Part shown: in pieces, positions 11,640-24,165 of the stretch
Position numbering within the stretch: position 1 is the stretch's first letter
Layout of the letters: each line of letters begins with the position of its first letter
DNA from: Stichopus chloronotus
Lineage: Eukaryota > Echinodermata > Holothuroidea > Aspidochirotida > Stichopodidae
Length of the DNA: 64,000 bases
Direction: 5' to 3'
NCBI GenBank assembly: GCA_021234535.1
Contig: SFZH01000008.1
Location: 6,394,897-6,458,896 of the forward strand
Program-made: the position numbers and the translations under genes
The notes under the pieces: model-generated
Seen by the model: the letters and a program-made list of their open reading frames with translations, nothing else
Databases searched by the model: none
What the model was told of the DNA's origin: nothing

Positions 11640-12175
11640 GATTCTAAAGAGTTACAATATCACTGAGAATGGACTTTCTGCTAAATCTTAAAAGACAGTT
11701 AAAACAGTGTGAAATCTTCAATCAGCTTGATATGTTGTGTAAAGATGAGTTCAGGCATGGACAGTGTGACTACAGTATCACTGAGAACAAATTTTACTGG
11801 AAGTGTAAAGACCGGTGCAGGAACGGAATGTGTGCGACTACCATCTTTGCATAACAGCTTGATCTGTCGGCAACAAGGAGTTCAGGAACAGACAGTGCGC
11901 GACAATCTTTGAGTATAAACTTGACCTGTAGCATAAAAGATAAGTTCAAGCACAGACAGTGGTTGACTATCTTAGAGATTTCTGAAGCCATAAAGACCAG
12001 TTTGAACACAGAAAGTGTGGATTGCCATTGAGTATAAACTGTATCTGAGGCTCAGAGAGGAGTTAAGGCACGGACAGTGTGTGACAATAACTGAGAAAAA
12101 AAACTTGGTTTGTAGCATAAAGAGCAGTTCAGGCATGGACTGCTATCACTCAGAATGAACTTAATCTACACTATC
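11640..12175. repeat. Diverged tandem repeat, unit about 64 bp
   Basis: The block AGTTCAGGCATGGACAGTGTG and its variants recurs near 11748, 11812, 11880, 11944, 12001, 12062 and 12127, a spacing of 57-68 bp. Between them a second block related to ACTGAGAATAAACTTGACC and a third, AGCATAAAGA, keep the same order. Seven to eight units are visible. Small frames here (11669-11912) are by-products. It lies in the intron between exons 2 and 1b. Confidence 0.8.
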
Positions 12176-12962
12176 CATCTGCACCATGGCTCCACTAATA
12201 CTGAAATTTGCACTCATCTTTAGAAGATGATTCACCTTTCAAGATCAGATTCTGATACGGAGTCACAATTGCAACGTTACATGAGTATTAATTGACCACC
12301 TTAGGCAAGAATTATACATCACTATTGCTTCAGTACTTTCAAAATTAAAAAAATGTGAGAGCTTACCAATGCCTCAGGATTGAATCAATATGCATGGTAA
12401 CACAGAGTCAAGCATTGTCTACAGTATATATACTGTATAGCCAATCCATATACATATGTAATGTAATGACACAGGAAGAACCATGTTAATGTTTACATGC
12501 TGTAAAACAATTCCATGATGCAGAACTGTAAGCTGGCTGTTCAGCTTGATACACAGGTGAAGGTGAAAATGTTTAAAACTTTGGGAGAAAAAGGCTGTCA
12601 AGTTTCTCAGCCCTTCAAGGTGACTGAGATACTGTATATGCCTTAAGGTTGCTTGGAAATTTGTATTTAGCCAAACTCACTGAATCTCAGCTGTGCATGG
12701 ATTTATGGGATAGATGGCATTTCATTGGTGAGTTAATTGAGGGCTTGGTGACATGTGGTGCATGATTTATTAGGACAAAGTGTTTTTTTTTTACATGTTA
12801 CAGGCATGTTTTCATGTAAAAGTCAATGCATAACAAGAAATAGGGGTTTTGTATGTTCCCAGCCTTCCTAGGACAGTCTGATGTTGGCCTGACAGGGAAC
12901 TGAGGGTGTCATACATAAAGTTAAGAGGAGCTACAGTACAATACTACCAGACCTCACCCTAA

Positions 12963-13215
12963 AACTGCATTGACAGTCAACTGTAACTAGGGTCAACTGT
13001 GTCAACGTTGAACTGTACTGACAGCTATCTGCACCGAGGGCTGACTACACCGAGGGTCAACTACGTAGATTGTCAACTACGTGAAGGGTCAACTGCAATA
13101 TAAAGTTCAACTGCAGTGAGATCGGCAACTGCACTGAGGAATGACTATGCCAGGGGTTGACTCTATCAATGTTCAACTTCATGAGCAGTCAACTGTGTTG
13201 ACTTTTGATATTTGG
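12963..13215. repeat. Degenerate minisatellite with GTCAACT core
   Basis: More than ten variants of AGGGTCAACTGC or TCAACTACGT occur at intervals of roughly 16-20 bp, with changed and missing units. Simple tandem decay explains it. It ends about 300 bp before the Penelope-like fragment. Confidence 0.65.
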
Positions 13216-13510
13216 CTACCTGCACCCTGGTTGTGCTCTTCTCACACAGCACTGAAGATCTCTTTCCAAAAATGTGCAAACACGTCAGCTCTGACTTTGT
13301 TTACCTCAACAAGCATCAAAATGAAGTTTAATTAATGCCTATTTATTTATGAAATGCACAGTCAGAGCTGGTGTCACCTTTCCATGTTGTGGAATTGTAA
13401 ATAAATGTTCCAACCTAAATTGCTCTTATTGACATTTTTATTGCTTGATTCTGTGTCTCTTTTTCTTCACACACACAACTTAGAAGTGCAAATTAGAGAA
13501 AATAAAAAGG

Positions 13511-14930
13511 TGATGTTGTCTCCCTTTTTGCTAATGTTCCTCTGACATTCACTATTGATATCATTCTTGATTATGTTCATACCGAAAATTGCATTCCTAC
13601 CTGTATTAAACAGGCTGATCTTAAGAAACTATTGATCAAGGGGGTTTCTTCACATTTTCCATTCAATGGCTCTATTTATCAGCAGACTGATGTTTGCACC
13701 ATGGGTTCATTCCAAAGTGTTTACTTTGCAGAGATACTGTATTCATGTGTCACCTTCAGAGTAACTTAGTACCTATTTGTCCTCAACTAAAATTTTGTGG
13801 CAGGTATCTTGACGACATTTTTCTGCTTACTTCTACAGATTACTTGATCGATTTGTTATATTCATTTTACTCCTTTCATAACTCAATTTCACTAATGAGG
13901 GCAATAGGGTGGTCCTTTTTCTTTCTTAGATGTTTCTCTGTTGAGATCTATCAGCACTGACAGGATAAACACTTTGGTTTTCGGAAGACCTTCCTTCACT
14001 GGTCTTTTTATAAATTGGAATTCTTGGAGCCCCGAAAAGGATAAGGTTTCTGTAAAAGCATGAATGTGCTCATCGACTTTGCTCATCCTTCGATCTATTC
14101 TAAACTGAGTTAATGTACGTAATATTCTCATGTTGAATGGCCACCCGAAACATTTGTTATGGCAGATGGAGTCTTACACCAAGAAATTACGGCTTGAATT
14201 AGGAATGGGTCCTGCAGCCAAAGAAGCTGTTCCACAGGGGAAAATATTATACAGTAATTTAACTTACATTGGTCCCAGTGGTGATGAGATCACTAAAAAT
14301 CTGAAAAAGATTTTGAGAAACACCTGTGGGGACTGGGGTGGACTGTAGGGTGGTGTTTTCTCAGAAGAAGATGTCCTCTCTTTTTAATTTCAAAGATCAG
14401 TACAGTCTCTATTATGCTTACAATGTAACTTAAAAAATCAATTGTCCTGACTGTAATTCTATTTACATCGGAGAAACAAGTAGAAGGGTCACAGACACAT
14501 CTAAATCTCATGACATCTCATGAAATCTTTTGGTAGTCAAAAGGAGTTATCTATCAACATTGTAAACAGAACAATCACTCTCTACCACAGTTCCTCTTCG
14601 ATTGTAGTATTTTGGCAACGAGTCTAATTTCTATAGGCGAAAAATAAGGGAGAGCCTAACAATCAAGGAAAGCAGATTATTCCCTAACAATAACATTGCC
14701 AGCCATCCACTGGATTACTGGAGCTCTGACAGCATGCGCTGTACTTCTTTTCAATCGTGCTTCTCTTTACTTTTATCCACATTGTTTGTTTTCTTTCACC
14801 TCATTGGAGTATCTTGTCTCCTTTGTATAATTATTACATTCTGCCTGAAGATCTGAAGATGGTCCCTGTGAGTGAACTGAAATGTAGCATCATGTCACTT
14901 AAATTAGTTGCTCTTCTTTCATATATACAG
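13511..14930 (+). pseudogene. Degenerate Penelope-like retroelement (reverse transcriptase end plus GIY-YIG endonuclease)
   Basis: A frameshifted, stop-ridden copy of a Penelope-like element read across several frames. From 13511 it shows the RT fragment DVVSLFANVPL, then FPFNGSIYQQTDVCTMGS (usual form: FNG-IYQQ-DGVAMGSPLG). After a frameshift near 13740 comes the catalytic-box region RYLDDIFLL (13800). This is followed by FGRPSFTGLFINWNSWSP (13970-14030), LNGHPKHLL (about 14135) and LTYIGPSGDEITKNLKKIL. The endonuclease part reads CPDCNSIYIGETSRR (about 14445-14495), the GIY-YIG core with its Cys-x-x-Cys. A 3' relic resembling PEDLKMVPVSE lies at 14850-14880. At least three frame changes and several stops make it inactive. 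The 5' part of the RT is missing, as in many truncated copies. It lies in the intron between exons 2 and 1b, in the antisense orientation to that gene. Confidence 0.85.
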
Positions 14931-15594
14931 TGATATACACAGCTAAAAGTTAATGTTAGTAATTAATGCAAACGAACAGTATGTTACAATAAGTCACAGT
15001 ACAGGGACTAAGTTACACAGTATTGCATCATAATTTGCACCATAATCAGGCCAAACTTCCACACAAATGAAAAATGCAGAGCAATTTTTGTATACATAAC
15101 AACTGCATTACCACCAAAAGTTCCCCAAAGACTTGGAAAACGGCAAAAACTAATACTTTTAATTTAATCCCTAAACTATTGCCTGTTGTACTGACTGTAT
15201 TTAAGAGAAGTGACTTCAGGCACAGATCTGCAAACAGTACCATCAATGCAATTCATGTTTAAATCTGTTTAAAATTTTAACAATGAGAGAACTATCACTC
15301 TGTTTCAAAGTCCTCTGGTACAAATCTGCCCACTCACCCCACCAACCCCCCCCCCAAAAAAAAACAATAGAGAAGACAAAAGATTGGACTATCCAGTCAG
15401 CTAATCAATGAAGAGTATGAGGACTAAAACAATTTTCACCAATAAAAGAGGGTGGGGATAGGTAGCAGAACAGATACCAGAAGGTAAGAGGATGAAAAGC
15501 GTGGTGGAGGAGGAGGATTCTGAGAGGGAACAGAAAGTGTAAATTATAAGCAATGACAATGACTGAAATAGATCTGCCTCTGGACACAACTCAC

Positions 15595-15805
15595 CTAATC
15601 TCAAAAATAAAATTCCACTAAATATTGCAAGAATGCAGGGCAAGAACACTCCAATCATCATCGACAACTTCCTCTCATCGGATTTTGCTTTTGGCGTCGG
15701 AGCGGAGGGCGCGACACCCTCTATCCTGTTGTCAAATTTCGAGTACCGAATACTCTCGTCAAGATCAAAGAGGAGGAGCCGGCGTCCACCGTTTATGTTG
15801 GCCAT
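15595..15805 (-). CDS. SLC12A9: SLC12A9-like transporter, alternative first coding exon 1b
   Basis: Encodes 70 codons plus one base and ends at a GTGAGT donor in phase 1, so like exon 1a it can splice only into exon 2. ATG 15805 is the first ATG after an in-frame TGA 13 codons upstream and has purines at -3 and +4. The tail (MANINGGRRLLLFDLDES at the start, KSDERKLSMM before the membrane) is unrelated to that of exon 1a. The membrane part (GVFLPCILAIFSGILFLRL) is clearly homologous to exon 1a: RKL, GV, P, L, FS and ILFLRLG are shared. The exon sits inside the 17.6-kb interval between exons 1a and 2. It therefore looks like a duplicated, mutually exclusive first exon with its own promoter rather than a cassette exon, because it brings its own ATG and repeats helix 1a. 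No upstream acceptor is evident. Transcript evidence would settle whether both are used. Confidence 0.9.
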
Positions 15806-18800
15806 TTCAGGTTTAGAGTTGTGAGGACGAAAGCTTTGATGTCAGCAGTAAAGCAAGTCAAGCCATGCACAGATAACTGATGTTCAATTCACTCCTTACA
15901 GTAGGCATATGTCATCCATCAATTAATCTGTGAGTCGTTTCATGTGCTGTTTAGGACACCACAGTATCCTACAGAATATTCTGCAAATTCACGGAAGTGA
16001 AATTGAAGTACAATATGCAATGGCGCTGTATTATTCACCTCTGCAAAACCACTTCAAACATTCAGTAAACCAGAGAGCTGACGGCAGATAACAACAAAGA
16101 CAGGCTGAAAAATGAAACAACCCTGAAACTCAGCAGACTGGCTTTCATGTCATCCACTAAACCCGTAGAACAGAATGTGATAATGGTCTAGCTTTACATC
16201 CAACTGGAATTTTCTTGCGTGAACATAATCAGGTGAAGATTACATTTAAATAACAACCTTGAAAGCGCAGTTGTTCACAAATGTGAAACACACACAAATT
16301 TGTTCAGTGAGGCAACAGTGTGATGCTGAAAACTTTCTCTGAATCCATGTAGGAAAGAGCAAAAGAGCTTCTCAACAGGACGAAAGAAAAAAGGCAAATG
16401 AAAGAAAATGTGTAAAACAATTCCAGATGAACTTGAAAGACATTCAAATTACAGACCGAAAAGAAAACCAATGACAAATCAAAATAGCAGGCAAAGTGCA
16501 GTTGAAAGACAACTTGCTAAACTGGTACGGTTGCTAATGGCACAAAACAGAGTCATGTTCAATGAAGCATAGCCAATTGTTCTTTATGCTTTATTGCTCT
16601 GGGTTCAGAGGTGTGACATGTTCCGTAGCTATGACAATCCATAATTATTTACTCTGAACAGGGCACGAGAATCTCCGGGTAACAATGCAAGTACGAAATA
16701 ATTTCTTTTGGAGAATATCTCCCACATAATTCGGGCTGAAGCAAACACAGCTCATAAACTGCACTTCGGGCTGGCAACAGATCAATAGGTACTGATGAGC
16801 TAAATGTCAAGATATGCATCAGATACAGGTTCAGCATCTCAAGCAGTCAGAATGTAGAGAGATTCTTTGCCAACAAGCATAACCAGATCTCCAAACTGAA
16901 ATAACAACCCGGCTTCAACAACGAGATTGATCGAGTCATAAAGAATACAGGAGTCTTTTATAACGAAAAACACACACAGAAATGGTGCTACTTTTGGACT
17001 TGGGACCTCCCCTTTTCCTGCTTTGTCCAAACAATCATTTCCCAGGAAACGTCCAATAGCAGTCGCCGAGTTCCTGATTCAGTTAGACACGACATGTACA
17101 GACAGACTGACTAACACACAGCTGATTTCTGTGTATCACATGATCCCCACCAATCTGCACAGTAACTACCTACCCTTCAGTTAAACCACAGCATGACTCA
17201 CAACAGACTCTGATCCCTTGCAGCAGCAGCAGCAGCGATGAATTAATAATTATATTCAGTGTAAGGCTTTAGACTCAGACTGTATGTAGTGATCACTATA
17301 CTTAAAGAAGTATGCTGTCATTCATTTGCACTTCCTGAGAGGTGCTGCAAGTGTACACACTTAATACTGTAATGTAATAAATAACAATGTTATCTGACAC
17401 AGATTTTGCACATTTATTGCCTAAAATTACGACGAGCTCGCTGGATGTCTGACATATTCAGCTTATTAGCAAGAAGCCCAATTTTAACCCACAGACACTG
17501 ATTGGGGCCTTGCTACATTGTCTACGTACAATAATGACTGTTCAAAATCTAGCGTAGTAAACATGGAGATGGCAGTTACAATGCCATTGAAACCAATACC
17601 AAGCAGGGGACATGAGTAGCTAATCCTGGGTCAGGATTACTGGAGGTAGACTCCAAAAATATCCAAGTTGCCAAGCCAAAATAACTGACAAAACATTTGA
17701 AAAGATTTTCTGTCTTCGAGGCAGCCTGAAGATACAGTAGGCCACACCAGTGCTACAATTACTTCAAGTCAGAAATAAGAGATACTAGCTCTGTCTCTTT
17801 TAGCAGAATAAATCAGAAAGAAGGCGGACACCAATAATTATGATCTGATGACACTTATTGAAACTATTATGTAAACAAACAAGTGAAATTCACACTCTTA
17901 CAGATGAACTCAATAACTTCTGCTTTCGATGCCTTACAGTGACTGAGTTGGCTTTAATGGAGGAAAAATAACTGCATGATAAAAAAAGAAAATGAACATT
18001 TTACGTGCAAACTCTCTCAAAATGAACAGAAAACATATGAGTGGAAACATTCTTCTTGCAGAAAGTATTTTATGACTTGAGCAGAACCTCACAATTAAGA
18101 AGTTTGAATTTAAACTGTTTAGTGCCTATATTTGCCTAAATTTCAGGTGTAAGTCACTTGCAGTTGAGAATATTAGCATCCAAGACACTAGACATTTCTG
18201 TGCTCAGGCTGTCCTTCAGACAACCACTCAAATGGAAGTTTCACCGAATGAAGAATTTTAATTAATATTCAGAATATTGGCAAAATGAATGACTGCTGGG
18301 AATCAAGTCTATACATTGTGAAAAGCGTTGCAAGCGTGTCCATGGAAACCTTGAAACTAAGAATTCATACTTCATAGCATAACAAACTTCAGAAGAACAA
18401 CCACGCTTTACATCTTACAGTAACTGTCAATTGACGAACCAATTGAAAATGGATAAACTTTTAACCTCTGTTCATGCTAGGGCACAGGATTGTGTGACTC
18501 CTGCATTTGTCATCTGAATCCTGAACAAAGATAAATCTTTGGTAGGAATATCCCAGCACACTTTCCCACAGCTGAGGTGAAAGAGTTACACACAATAAAT
18601 TGCCAAAGAATCTTTACTAAATGACACCTCCCTCCTTGATTTGAAAATCCCTCCCAAAATCCTTTTTAGAGAGGGACTTCCCTCCCAGGTTCAATTCCTT
18701 AGTGTGAACACTGCTTTTAACACTATTCCGGTTGCATTTTACGCCTTTTTCTGAGAGACCATACAGAAAATTATCTGTGGTCTTTCTTCCAGCTATGCTA

Positions 18801-21480
18801 CATCCAGTATCTCACCACTACCTTGAAAGCTGCTGCAAATTTAACTTCATGTGTGCACCACAAATGCTCTTTGATTTCACTTACAAATGACAACATCATG
18901 AGCAACTCAGATAATCAGTGGATCAATTAGCAAAAGTGAAAAATCCAGAAAAGTCCATTTGACTTCCTTCTGTACTATAATTCTCTTCCGTTATAAGTTT
19001 CACAAGTTTCACTTACTAGTCCACCAGAGATAACTGTGACAGAATCAAATCACTTCCTACTGTGCAGATCAACATGAACAACAGAAACAAGCAATGTTTG
19101 CAATAATGCTACCTAAAAGTGACTCTCTCTCTCACTTTATGGATAATGTGGTCAAATGACTTGGCTTATTCCACTTTCCGCAACTGACAAAATCACTGCT
19201 TTTGTAGTCTCAGATAATTTACAATTTAACTTCTACTTCAGAGTGCTTGATGTCAACAGAAAGTTGCTGAGGCTTGCTATTTACAACAAAATCAACTTTT
19301 GTAACCACGGAGGAAAAAAAAACTTTTACAACTGAATATTGCAAGTTCTCATCTCAAAAACATTTGGCACCTACCATTTACGAAATCTGACGAGCTGTGG
19401 TGTTTATGAATATTAACGAATAACGATGTATTGTCTAAAACAGATCGAAATGGACCCATCTGCAACGTCTGCAGAGTGCTGTGACTCATGTTGTGACTTT
19501 GTTCAGAAAGTCTGATCACATCACTGATATCCTTATGGTATAGTACAGTGACTGCCAGTTTCCTATGAGGACCTTTTCATTTCTGTTTCAAGACTCAGAA
19601 TGGTAAGGTGTGATGCAGGCTTATAATTCTAGTTTGCCCCATCAATTCACTGTTGTCTCATCTCCATACCAGCAAATTGTTGCTGGTAAAAGATGTTTGA
19701 TGCAACTAGTCTTGGGGTGACAGGACAACTGAGGTTGCTGCACCACATCTTTGGAATGTCCTTCAAGTTCCTCTTCTCTACAAAAGGGTGTAATGTATCT
19801 TCTAAAATTTGCATTTTCAGGGTGATTCTCAAACAAACCTCTCCTCTAGGACTTTTTCAACAACTGTGATAGGCCTTTGTTTGTTCCTCCTGTTCTCCTG
19901 CACCTGAAGCATCTAATCAGGTGAATATGTGCACATTATGAGCCTTTGATACTGATGCATACAAATTTTGAGCCAGATGACATTTTCCTGTATTTGGTAG
20001 TATGTCCTTTGATACCACGGATTATGTTTTCTTAGTTCTTCCCAAAAAATATTTTGTCCTTGCTTCTGCTGTATCTCCTGAAAATCGACTGTCTTGACAT
20101 AGACGATCAAGAATAGTTACATTCCACCACACCGCTTTAAACCTGCAACCTCTGTCTCCAGTCTGTGAGGATCTGCAGAGCGAGGACTTGCAGACATGTT
20201 AGATGAAAAGAAAGTCCTGAATACTGTCTGTTCCTTTGCTTCTTTTGAGACTATTGTAGCTCCAAGCAATACCCAAAATTTCTTCCATATTTGAAAATCC
20301 TGGGTGACAGTCTGACAGTATTTAAAAAGCATGAACCACTGTTTATTTATAACATTTTTCATCAACAAAATACCAGATCAGGTCACAGTAATGTGATTAT
20401 GTAGGACAGAGCCTAATCTAAAACAAAAACACGTACTGTTAGCCTTCTAAAAGAGGAGCAAAGACCATTTGTTTTCCCACACAGGAAGTAGTTTGGTGAC
20501 CAAATTCATTGCCAGTACAGTTACAGTCTTAACCCTCCTTAATTTAGGACGATTTACAGGTTGAGAGATTTACAGTGAAGCTTAATCATGTCAATCAAAC
20601 AAACAAATTTGAGAAGGTATTTCCGAGGCTGCTTTAAGGCTAGAAAACACCTAGAGGATGACTGCACTGACAACATTGTAAGAGCGATCGATGAATATGG
20701 ATGATTCCTGGAGAACAGAGGATGGAGCTCTTCAATGTTTACTATTGCACAGTGTCTTTTCACTAAGTTTTCTGCATTTGATACAGCAAACCTCAGCTTC
20801 TGCTAAGAAAAATCTATGACCACACTAAAAGAATGGCCATAAAGGTCCATGGAGCGTTGAAGTCCCTTTTTCAAACCAACATTTTCAAAACACCTTGTAG
20901 ATATTCATTCTGCATAATTACATGAAGGAAAATTACTGTCAATTTAAAGTAATATATAATCCTAATTCTGTTGTTAATATCTGAAGAATAAAAAATGTAC
21001 GTAACAACATCTCTTGGAGTCCAATAGGTTTAGGTCTTCGACATAAGAGTACAATCTGTGTATGTATGCTGACTGACCTAATGAACTTTGTATGCTACTA
21101 GATATGCCATGTTGCAAGATCAGAAGAGTAAAGGGAGATTTCTAACACATATGTATGTGACTGGGGCAGGCCTACATCTAACAGTACATCTGTAATGACT
21201 GTTGGTAGAACATACAAACATCACTTTTATTTACTGGTGCATAGACAGTTATGACAAACATACTTTTTGCATTAATTCCATTTGCTCCTTTGATGTCCTT
21301 ACCAACAAGTTAAATTTTAAATTCAATCAGCAAAAGGAGGCTTGCACTGTATTCAACATCACCATTGAAAATTTGCCACTTTCTTTTTGAATTACAACAA
21401 TAAAAAGATACTGTGTGCTGTTAGACAATTAATTTCCATTTTTATTGTAATATATGCAAAACGAATTATATGATTCTAAC
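15806..21480. other. Upstream region of exon 1b and interval to exon 1a
   Basis: No coding exon recognised on either strand. If exon 1b is a true first exon its promoter and any non-coding 5' exon should lie in the first part of this stretch. No TATA box can be singled out in such AT-rich DNA. Confidence 0.55.
17219..17236. repeat. (CAG)n microsatellite, about six units
   Basis: GCAGCAGCAGCAGCAGC in non-coding sequence upstream of exon 1b. Not within an open frame that I can support. Confidence 0.7.
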
Positions 21481-21559
21481 AAGAAAATCAAAGGACTTTG
21501 TGATTCCTTGCCAATATTCAAGAAGGAATAAGGACAACATGTACATAGCAGTTTTGAAA

Positions 21560-21925
21560 TTCCAACACCTTATCAATCTAGAGACAGCATGTGTGCATAC
21601 ACAAAGCCCTTTTGACCATGGTGTGTACTAGGCAGTTTCATATATTTTCACAATTTGACCTCTGGTGACCTCAAACGAAATCTGACCTCCACCAACATCA
21701 ATAGGAATCATCTCCTCACTGTATCCAACCCACATGCTAAGTACAAAATTAGTCAAGATTACGCTTCTTGATACCGTGTTTACAAGGTTTTCACAGTTTG
21801 ACCTTTGCTGACCTCAAATGATCTTTGACCTTCACCAATAATGATAGGGATTATCTATTCACTTTGACCAACCCACATAACTACTGTAAGTATGATCCTA
21901 ACTTACAGATCCTAACTTTCACAAT
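21560..21925 (+). repeat. Tandem-core repeat element, copy C (two diverged units)
   Basis: Two units about 143 bp apart (landmark TTTGACCT near 21655 and 21798), each with GACCTC and a degraded TGACCTTTGACCT. The upstream stretch at 21495-21530 contains GATTCCTTGCC and AAGGAAT, a decayed relative of the hairpin seen in copies A and B. It lies in the interval between exons 1b and 1a of the transporter gene. Confidence 0.7.
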
Positions 21926-22775
21926 GGCACCGGACATTGGTACAAAAAATGACGTACGTCTTCCTGAATCGCATCTCTGCTTGGTTCTTGTCTATGTTTT
22001 CTCGGTGTAAAACCTTGAATAAATATTTTCAAAATGAAACAAATCTTCATATAAAAAGTCACTCTGAAAAAGTAGGAATCAAGATCTCAAGTCAAACCAG
22101 GGAGGCTTTCGTCCAGAGATCCCTGATCAAATAAACAAGACAAACAAACCCTTCTCATAAGAAGGCAATTCTGTTTATACACACAGATAAAACACTGTCA
22201 TGACTGCATACATACTCGGTGAACTATGTAGAAATGACAGACAGATTCAAATACAAGCACACAATCACACAGAGAGTTTAAAGATAATCTGCACAGAGAG
22301 AAGACACACTGTGCACAGTTCTTTGAGTGCACCCTCCATCCAAAGATGCAGTGTCATATTGAACACAATTAAGCCATACTTTGGAAAGTTAAACACGAAA
22401 ATATGACTCTTTAAGAGACCAAAACAAAACACAATTAATTCCCCCTAGAGAATACTGAGATCATCCATTGATCTACGTATGGCTACCAGTCAGTGATACC
22501 ACCTGTACATATGACCCCCTTCTTCATCACTGCATCCCTCTTTCTGATACATACTGTAAATTTACTCCAATAGCCATTTCCAGGTGATCCTTTCCACCCT
22601 GACCCAGTTTCTCTTTACCTTTCAATTTCTTTTATGTCTTCAGGTCCATTGTTTCCGATAAGCTGATTAGTTCTCTTTGTGACCTTTGTTGCCTTAAAGT
22701 AATTTGCTACTAAGAACACTTCTAATATGGGGCAACATCATGCCATTCTTAATGGTAGATAGGAGAGGTTTGTCT

Positions 22776-22808
22776 GATCAGGGAGCTGTTATTTAGGACT
22801 CCCTGGTC
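22776..22808. repeat. Short hairpin with CAGGGAG stem
   Basis: GATCAGGGAG at 22776-22785 pairs with CTCCCTGGTC at 22799-22808 (one wobble pair) around a 13-base loop. Related hairpins lie at 22096-22127, 42740-42769 and 43529-43554. Confidence 0.6.
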
Positions 22809-23149
22809 TGATTAAATAACTGAAATTGATACACTGTACTATAAAATCATGTCTTCTAGATAATATTCATGAGCCAGCTTGAGTATATTTGAAAGAAGAT
22901 ACATTGATGACATGTGATCCTTATTTGAAGACAGCTAAAATACAGCTTAGACCACTCTGAAAATGCCACTACCGGCCATGTTTGGGGCTTGTATTAGGCT
23001 AAGTATTCTTGTATGCTATACATAAACTAATGGTGGCACTTTGTTTAAAAAGTCCTGTTGGGACTGACATCCCTAATATTTTTTTTTTCCTGTTGCTGTG
23101 CTAAAATTGTGTGCAGTAGTCTGTACAGTGCAACTAACAGTACAAGAAA

Positions 23150-23210
23150 AAAACAAACAAACAAACACACACACACAATTACACACACAAAGTTATACAC
23201 ATAAAAAAAA
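23150..23210. repeat. Microsatellite (CAAA)n / (CA)n
   Basis: CAAACAAACAAACACACACACAC and related A- and C-only sequence, a simple repeat cut here for length. No other feature nearby. Confidence 0.8.
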
Positions 23211-24150
23211 TACACAAGTACAGTAAATGCTTTGCATCTATATTAAACCAATTAAGTACAAGTCATTAAAGCTGATACTACAAAATTAAACAGAACTCAA
23301 AAAGTGTCACACCATGAATCTGCCTCCTTTCTGCAAGCTATGTTTGAAACAATGGGCAACATACTGTTCATGGCCTTCTGCATGATCACTTCCTGAAAAG
23401 AAATGTTTTCTCAGAAGTTTGTGATGAACTCAATGTCAAAGGAAAAGCAGCGAGTGAACAATGCTTTGGAAATACTAACGATGTCCCAGGGTGACAAAAT
23501 CTGCAGTTTTTCAATTTTCACTTGCAATCAGCAACAAATTTGCTGACTAATGAGATACTTCCTTCAAACACTCTGCCCTCGTCCCGCAAGCCATCCAGTT
23601 TGTCGCCTTAGTTCTTCTTAATACTCAAAGTATACATGTAAGGTCTGGAGTATGGAATGTTAATTGGCAAGCCTACAACATAGATTGACAGAGAAAACTG
23701 GAAACCCACAGAAACTTATTACATTTTGGTAAAGTTTCCTATTTACATTTTCCGACAAATTTCTGTACAGTGTTGTGCAGAAATGAAACACTGCTCGACA
23801 AAACAATATTCCAAGTGTTCGTGTTATACCGTACTAAATTTAAGTTTTCAAATGTACCAGATAAACGAGTGGATCTCACAGCACCCTTTTCATTCAAATT
23901 TCAAACAAAGAATACCTGATAGGAGACAGTCTATGCAGTCATGAAGCAATGGATCAGTATTGCACGAGTTTTCACTCTTCAAATCAGGAATATTCATGAT
24001 GAAAATCAGCTGGTGCTGCATGATAGGGAAAATACTAAAACACTGGCCTTGCCACCGCCTGAAAAGTCCTTCAAGGTTCATCCCTCATCGAAATAAATCT
24101 ATCATTTTGACATAGTGCCACAAGGCTGAGGAAAGTGTAAGCCCCTTATC

Positions 24151-24165
24151 CCCCCCCCCCCCCAC
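24151..24165. repeat. Poly-C run
   Basis: About 14 consecutive C. Run length is prone to assembly error. Confidence 0.8.

Noticed and set aside
12420..12437. 18-bp perfect palindrome TACAGTATATATACTGTA
   Set aside because: TACAGTA and TACTGTA words are very common in this DNA; a palindrome of this length is not remarkable here.
15401..15594. Continuation of the exon 1b frame past 15595
   Set aside because: Homology to exon 1a ends exactly at the GTGAGT donor; the sequence after it is intron.
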